A DNA stretch of 64,000 bases, taken from the NCBI GenBank assembly GCA_029891385.1, contig CM057234.1:25468350-25532349 (forward strand). The letters are read 5' to 3'. The DNA is from Erythroxylum novogranatense (Eukaryota; Streptophyta; Magnoliopsida; Malpighiales; Erythroxylaceae). Numbering within the stretch: the stretch's first letter is position 1; each line of letters opens with the position of its first letter. A program made the translations under genes and the position numbers. Shown one piece after another: positions 57,989 through 64,000 of this stretch. A model generated the notes under the pieces. The model saw only the letters and a program-made list of their open reading frames with translations, searched no databases and had not been told where the DNA came from.

Positions 57989-60900
57989 TCAACCAAAAGA
58001 ATGTAAATCACACATACCAAGTTTCAATTTGATGTTCACAAACACATCTTCCTTAAGGGGTTTAGTAAATATATCAGCTAATTGGTCACTAGAGGAAACA
58101 TGCTTCAAACAAATGTAATCTTTCAAGCAATGATCACATATAAAATGATGTCTAATTTTTATATGCTTTGTTCTACTATGCAGAATTGGATTTTTACTCA
58201 AACAAATTGCACTGGTATTATCTGAATAAATAGGAATATTTTTAATCATAATACCATAATCAAGCAATTGATGTTTAATCCAAAGAACTTGAGCACGTGC
58301 ACTTCCAGCTGCTACATATTCAGATTCAGCAGTGGAAATATCTACACTAACTTGCTTTTTACTCGCCTAAGAGATCAAAGATGATCATAAGAAGTGACAT
58401 AAGCCACTAGTGCTTTTTCTATCTACCCTACAGCTACCATGATCAGCATCACTATAAGCATACAAGTCAAATGATTCACAACTGGGATACCATAAACCAT
58501 GATTAATAGTTCTACTTAGATATCTAAAAATTCTTTTGCAAGCACTCAAATGAGGAATTTTAGGACAAGATTGAAATCTAGCATAAAGATATGTATAAAA
58601 CATAATATCAGGTCTAGAAGCAGTTAAATATAAGAGAGAGCCGATCATACCTCTATAAAGTTTTTGATCAGCATCTTCTTCATGTTCATATTTTTCCAAG
58701 ACCACATTTGTTGCCATAGGTGTTGCTGCTACTTTGCATCCTTCCATTTTGAACTTCTTTAGAAGCTCCTTGGTATATTTTGATTGGTGAATGAAGATAC
58801 CATCTTTGTGTTGCTTGATTTGCAACCCAAGAAAGAACTTAAATTCTCCCATCATGCTTATTTCAAATTCACTTTGCATTAAATCACTGAATTCTTTGCA
58901 CAAAGATTCATTAGTAGCACCAAACACAATATCATCAACATATATTTGACAAATTAGCATATCTTGATTAACATGTTTAATAAACAAGGTATTATCAATC
59001 TTACCACGAATATACCCATGTTGAGTTAGAAAAGTACTTAACCTTTCATACCATGCTCTAGGTGCTTGCTTTAACCCATAGAATGCCTTCATGAGTTTGT
59101 AAACATAATCCGAATGTTCATAATCTTCAAAACTAGGTGGTTGTTTGACATAAATTTCTTCTTGAATGTGTCCATTGAGAAACGCACTCTTGACGTCCAT
59201 TTGATTTAGTTTGATCCTTTTGTGCAACGCAAATGCACATAGTAATCTGATTGCCTCCAATCGAGCCACAGGAGCATATGTCTCATTATAATTAAGGCCT
59301 TCTTCTTGATAAAATCCTTGAGCTACTAACCTTGATTTATTCTTGATTACTTTACCATTCTCATCATATTTTATCCTATTTACCCACTGGACTCCAATGA
59401 TAGTTTTGTCTTTTGGTGGTGCTACCAAATCTCATACATTATTCCTCTTGAATTGATTAAGCTCTTTTTGCATAGCTAGTAGCCAATTTTCATCTTCAAG
59501 AGCTTATTTTATATTCTTGTGTTCCACTAATGATATAAAAGCTGAATTGCTCATTTGCTCATAGACATTTCTCCTAGTCCTCAGACCATCATCCAAGCTA
59601 CCAATGGCTTGCTCCATAGGAAGGTTCTTTGCTTTCGCCCATGCTTTAATGTTGGGAACATGATCTTTATCATCTAACATCATTTCTTCAATCTTGGATT
59701 CAATTTCTTCAACTCCATTTCCTGAATTTCCTGCATCATCATCGAAACAAACCTTTCTCGGGGGTGAAATCATATCATCGAATTTAACATGAATGCTTTC
59801 TTCAACACACTTAATTCTATTATTATAGACTCTAAATGCCTTACTAGTTAGAGAATAACCAATAAATACACCAACATCAGATTTTGAATCAAATTTTCCT
59901 AAATTGTTCTTCCCATTATTATGAATAAAAACCTTGCAACCGAAAGGATGAAAATACTAAATGTTGGGTTTCTTACCTTTCCATAACTTGTATGGTGTCT
60001 TGTTTTTGTCTCGTCTAAAATGCACTCTATTGATGACGTAGCACGCAGTATTAATTGCTTCCGCTCAAAAGGATTTAGGAAGATTGTACTCATTCAACAT
60101 TGTTCGACTCATTTCTTCAAGTGAGCGATTCTTCCTTTCTACTACACCGTTTTGTTGTGGTGTTCTTGGTGTTGAGAAGTTGTGATTCATTCCATATTTG
60201 TCGCAAAGCCTTTCAAATGGTTCACACTCAAATTCACCTCCATGATCGGTTCTAATTGCAATAATTGTCAAATCCTTTTCATTTTGAACCAACCTACACC
60301 ACTTAGTAAACTCGTTAAAATTTTATTTGCAAGAAATCTCACCCAAGTGAATCTTGAAAAATCATCCACAATAACAAGAACATATAATTTACCACTAAGA
60401 CTAGCATGTCTAGATGGTCCAATCAAATCCATATGAACAAGTTCAAGAATTCTAGAAGAGCAAATTTCTTTCTTTGGTTTGAAGGATTCTCTAACGTGTT
60501 TGCCTTTCAAACAAGATTCACACAAATGATCTTTAACAAATTTTATCTTAGGCAAACCTCTCACAATGTCATTTTTAGAAAGCTTAGAAATTAAAGGCAA
60601 AGGTGCATGTCCTAATTTTCTATGCCACAAAAATGCATTTTCTTCTAATGTCACCAAACACTTTTCATTAAAAGAACTATCATTATGTAAATCAACAATA
60701 TAAGTATTTCCATGCCTCAAACCAATGAAAGCAACATGATCATCCTTCTTAACCAAGCAATGAGATGATTCAAAAAACACATTAAAATTCATATCACATA
60801 ATTGAGAAACACTTAGCAAATTATGTTTCAAACCATCAACAAACAAAACATTGTCAATGGTAGGCAAAGGTTCCTTACCCACTTTACTAATACCAATGAC

Positions 60901-61384
60901 TTTACCTTTGTTGTTGTCTCCAAATGTGACATATCCTTGATTATTTGGTCTAATTTCTGCAAATAGGCTCTTGTCTCCGCTCATATGCCTTGAATATCCA
61001 CTATCAATGTACCATGTGCTTGATGAATTTTTATTCCTTGCTTGTACCTGCCATATAAACATTCTTTCTTCTTATAGGTACCCAAGCCATTTTGGGTCCA
61101 TTTTGGTTAGTCATATAAACCACATTAGGAGGTGTGGTACCTTTTTCAACCCAGATTTTCCTAACATTAATACATCTCCTAATACTCTTACAAGCAATTT
61201 CTATATGACCATCTTTTAAACATCTAGCGCATTTTGCAACTTTTTCATCTTTAGTGAATTTAGAAACCAAAGAGCAATCTCTATCAAAAGGATCATATCC
61301 TAAACCATGTCTAGAAATTGAGTATCGTTGTAAAGACAACATCTTTTCAAACTTCTCATTTCCATTAGCAAACTTTCCAACCAC
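57989..61384 (-). pseudogene. Sirevirus-like copia pol, disabled
   Basis: Order on the minus strand: protease STWYIDSGYSRHMSGD (about 61005), where the D-S-G triad is kept; GAG-pre-integrase HRKLGHAPLP (about 60625); integrase start VHMDLIGPSRHASLSG (about 60435) and DHGGEFECEP (about 60250) with TPQQNGVVERKNR; a linker; RT (59428-58385) with VARLEAIRLL and YVDDIVFGA; then RNase H (58267-57989) with YSDNTSAICLSKNP, TKHIKIRHHFI and DQLADIFTKPL. Breaks occur near 60268-60292, 60065-60090, 59500 and 58385-58270. Integrase to RNase H is otherwise continuous and well preserved. Confidence 0.93.
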
Positions 61385-61524
61385 ATAAGAAAACTCCTCT
61401 CTAAGTCTATCAAGGTCACAAGTAAGATTTTCTTTTTCAGTAAGGCATGCAGAATGATCTTCCTTAGGACAATCTAAATCATCAATAGTCTCGTGTAAAG
61501 CACTATTTTCAGCAACTAATTCTC

Positions 61525-62736
61525 TTATTTTTTTCTCAATTTATTGTTGATTTCAATAGCATCTTCAAAATCGATTTGTAAAGCATTAAAAGAATATCTA
61601 AGATCTTGATCAATGAAAGTTACCTCATCTTCGTCATCACTTGTTGAGGAGCTATTTGCCATAAGCGCTAAGTTGTTTTCATCATTACTTTGGTATGCTT
61701 CTTCATCATCACTCCAAGTGGCTACTAGGCTAGCTTTCTTTTTTCCTTTGTCATACTTGTCATTTTTCTGGAAATTTGAAGTGGAAGATGAGCTTTTGCA
61801 TTCTCTAGCATGATATCTTCTTTTTCCACATTTCCAACATTCTTCATTGCTCTTCTTTTCTTCATAGTCCTTAGATCTTCTCTCCATTGTGTACTTCTTT
61901 CTTTCTCCATTTCTTCCACCATTTAATTCTTTCCTCCTATTTTTGAGTAGTCCTTTGAACTTTCTCAAATTTCTGGCATACATTGCTATTTCTTAATCTT
62001 CTTATTGTTCATCTATTTCTTCATCACTTTCATCAAGAGAAGAAGCATTAGCTTTTAAAGCAATTGAATTTTGTAACTTACCTCTTCCTCCTCTTGATTT
62101 GAGAATGATCTCATAATTTATGAGAGATCCTACCAAGGCATTGAATTCCAAATGATTGAGATCCTTAGACTCCATGATCGCGGTGACTTAAGAGTCCCAT
62201 TCTTTCGGTAGTGAGCGAAGAATCTTCTTCACCTTCTCGCTATCCGTCATATGCTTTCCAAGATTGCCTAATCTATTTATGATTTCTGCAAAACGATCAA
62301 GCATAGTGAAAATAGACTCACCTTCCTTCATGACAAACATTTCATAGTCATGGAGAAGCATGTTGATCTTTGTCTCTCGAACTTGATTTGTTCCTTTATG
62401 AGTGATGCGAAGTCTTTCTCACATTTCTTTAGCACTGGTACAGAAGTTTACTCGATTTCTTTCCTCAACCGTGAGAGCACAATATATCAATTTCATAGCT
62501 TTTGCTTTGATGTAAGCTTGTTTCCAATCATTGTCGTCATACTCCAGCTCCATTTTTAACTCACCATTTTCTTTCAAAGGTGCTTGTGGACCGAAGATGA
62601 TGATCTTCTGATACTCTACTCCCTCGCTTATAATATGATACTTCATAGGATTTTTTCAAGAAGAGTAGTTAGAGTCATTAAACAAAGGAGGGCGATTATT
62701 AGTGTTACCTTCTTTCGCTAGATTATTGTGTGCCAT
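61525..62736 (-). pseudogene. Sirevirus-like copia gag, disabled
   Basis: The start ATG at 62736 (MAHNNLAKEG) lies 16 bases past the primer-binding site. Gag core text follows: EYQKIIIFGP, KLIYCALTVEERNRVNF and KVKKILRSLPKEWDS. Stops lie near 62655, 62419, 62190 and 61990. The zinc knuckle reads CWKCGKRRYHARECK (about 61835), that is CX2CX5HX3C instead of CX2CX4HX4C, so the zinc-binding His is displaced by one. A long acidic stretch (SDDEEAYQSNDENN) follows. Confidence 0.88.
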
Positions 62737-62751
62737 CCTTGGATACTTCCT

Positions 62752-62762
62752 CTCTGATACCA
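62752..62762 (-). promoter_or_regulatory. Primer-binding site of the Sirevirus-like element
   Basis: On the minus strand TGGTATCAGAG lies two bases inside the 5' LTR (62765-63825). It fixes the direction of the element. Confidence 0.9.
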
Positions 62763-62764
62763 AT

Positions 62765-63825
62765 TGTAAACGATCTAGAATGAGGGTTGAATAGATCTTT
62801 AAAGTTTTTTGTAAAATTATACAATAAAATCATAAGTTAATTCACACAAAACAATTTAAACAAATTTAAATGCAAAGAGTAAGGAAGAAGAGCAAACACT
62901 ATTTTTATAGAGGTTCGGTGCTAAAACCTACGTCCTCTACCTAAGCTCCCACTTAGGATTTGACAAACCACTTTACTACACACTTTTTAGTTGAGTGTGA
63001 ACTCTTGCAACACTACTTGATTTCCGGCTCAAACTACCTTTACAATCGATTTGTTTTCCAGCACAAATCCTACCTCATAAGTGACTTCACTAATCACTCA
63101 ACTCGCAAGAGAAATGAGATAAAGATGAAGAACAATGCTCAATACAAATTTGAATCAAGCTAAGCGCAATAAGGAAAATTTTGGAACAATTATGGAATTC
63201 TTTTGCTTATTGGACTTCCGTTCATTTTATCCCTTGATCATCCACTCTTTATACTGAGTTTTGAGAAGAATATAGACATTGGTAAACCTTTCTAGCCGTT
63301 GCATGATTTCTTATGGATGCTGCTTAACTTCCTCCTTTCCATTTGTGAATGATTCGGATAAATCTTGTTCAGCTCTATCTGATAGTCGACTAGTCGAGCT
63401 ATTATAGTCGACTAGTGTTAACATATTTCACTGCAGACTTTAACTTTGCTCCTCGATAAGTCGACTAGTGACATGATAGTCGACTAGTGTTCCTATTCAA
63501 TTGATTTTTAGTCGACTTGTGATACATTAGTCGACTGGTTTCAACCCCCATATGGTGATCTTTAATTTATTAGTCGACTTATGACATGATAGTCGACTTG
63601 TGCTGACTCCAACGGATATATTGCATCAAATCTTCCCATAATCTTCATGTTTAATGTCTCTGGCATGTTGAAGATTATTTCCTTATTGATTTCACCATGA
63701 TTTATCAGCTATCTTGATTTATTTCAATCCACAACACCTGAAATATTTTCTTAACCAATTCTATACATTTTATTATTATCAAAACATAAGTGGGATTTAA
63801 TTTGTCAACCACCATTGGTCCAACA
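62765..63825 (-). repeat. 5' LTR of the Sirevirus-like element
   Basis: 1061 bases matching 54528-55590 along the whole length. It carries the same AGTCGACT cluster at about 63384-63600. Its outer end TGTTGGACC directly abuts the CATTT target duplication. Confidence 0.94.
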
Positions 63826-64000
63826 CATTTCAGCCAATTTGATTACATATGATATTAAACTTTTGAAAAACAAACTTAATTATGTTATTACCTCCCAAAC
63901 CTTATTCGGTAGCAACTCCTGAAATGCAATTGGAATTAACCTTTGAATAAACATACGACAATCATGACTTTTCATCCCAAATAATTTGTACTTCCTCATG
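63826..64000 (-). pseudogene. CACTA TNP2-type transposase, upstream part
   Basis: The minus strand reads MRKYKLFGMKSHDCRMFIQR, then ELLPNKVWEVIT, a TAA, and FFKSLISYVIKLAEM up to the copia insertion. This is the start of the DUF4218 domain (GxKSHDCHxxMQRLLP in relatives). It joins directly to 54527 once the copia element is removed. The gene runs off the window edge. Confidence 0.85.

Larger units (their letters stand above)
54528..63825 (-). mobile_element. Complete Sirevirus-like copia retrotransposon, 9.3 kb
   Basis: LTRs are 54528-55590 (3') and 62765-63825 (5'; the element reads leftwards). The target duplication CATTT (54523-54527 and 63826-63830) is perfect. It has a primer-binding site at 62752-62762, gag with zinc knuckle, pol in copia order, an extra frame after pol, then a purine tract (AAAAAGGGTGAGAT inverted at 55591-55604). 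The 9.3-kb length, the C-terminal RNase H signature DQLADIFTKPL and the post-pol frame fit the Sirevirus (SIRE/Maximus) branch. It is inserted exactly within the CACTA transposase gene. All coding parts have lesions. Confidence 0.93.
46910..64000 (-). mobile_element. CACTA (En/Spm) transposon, nested, runs off the right edge
   Basis: The left terminus is CACTACAAGAAAAA at 46910-46923. CACTA sequence then resumes at 50394-54527 and 63826-64000. Two genes on the minus strand (a TNP2-type transposase and a PTTA-like second gene) and ACCGACGG-rich subterminal repeats identify it. A 3.46-kb solo LTR (46938-50393) and a 9.3-kb copia element (54528-63825) are inserted in it. The 5' end with the transposase start is beyond the window. 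Confidence 0.88.

Overview
The window is nuclear DNA of a flowering plant, most likely a eudicot. It is AT-rich, has split genes with GT/AG introns, Ty1/copia retrotransposons, and hAT, CACTA, Harbinger-like and TRIM elements. The only host gene that looks intact is an eight-exon CNGC2 (DND1-type) cyclic nucleotide-gated channel gene on the minus strand, 28202-31730. Its first coding exon is only 38 bases long and lies 379 bases upstream of the next one. I saw no rRNA, tRNA or CRISPR, and nothing bacterial. The species cannot be named from this sequence.

Layout. 1-3268: 3' part of a decayed copia element (plus strand) with its 3' LTR. 3269-15906: copy A of a segmental duplication that begins in CNGC2 exon 1 and runs through the upstream DNA. 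It is interrupted by a 469-bp TRIM, an unrecognised 1.5-kb insertion and a 3.4-kb hAT transposon. 15907-18128: a CACTA gene scrap, a 220-bp hAT MITE and otherwise featureless DNA. 18129-27920: a full-length but disabled copia element with perfect GGGGT target duplications. 28202-31730: CNGC2. 31700-41593: copy B of the duplication, carrying its own insertions (a 1.45-kb Harbinger-like element and a 2.48-kb LTR-like element). 42409-46909: a CACTA terminus, a spliced gene fragment that includes an exon resembling N-acetyltransferase 9, and a duplicated AT-rich block with GC-rich palindromes. 46910-64000 (running off the right edge): a second CACTA element holding a 3.46-kb solo LTR and a complete 9.3-kb copia element.

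How the parts relate. Copies A and B lie in the same orientation about 28 kb apart and look roughly 95% identical where I compared them by eye. CNGC2 lies just left of copy B, so a second CNGC2 copy may lie, or may once have lain, left of this window. In copy A the matching first exon is split by the TRIM and cut at its 3' side by the copia element. Because each copy carries insertions the other lacks, the two copies act as empty-site controls for each other and fix most element boundaries to the base.

The 9.3-kb minus-strand copia element (54528-63825) is the most unusual mobile element here. It has an extra reading frame after pol. Arrays of the palindrome AGTCGACT occur in its LTRs (U3 side) and again just upstream of that extra frame. 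The copia element at 18129 has a 2.1-kb leader with repeated TTGGGTAAACCCAA-type hairpins, one copy of which shows a compensatory base-pair change.
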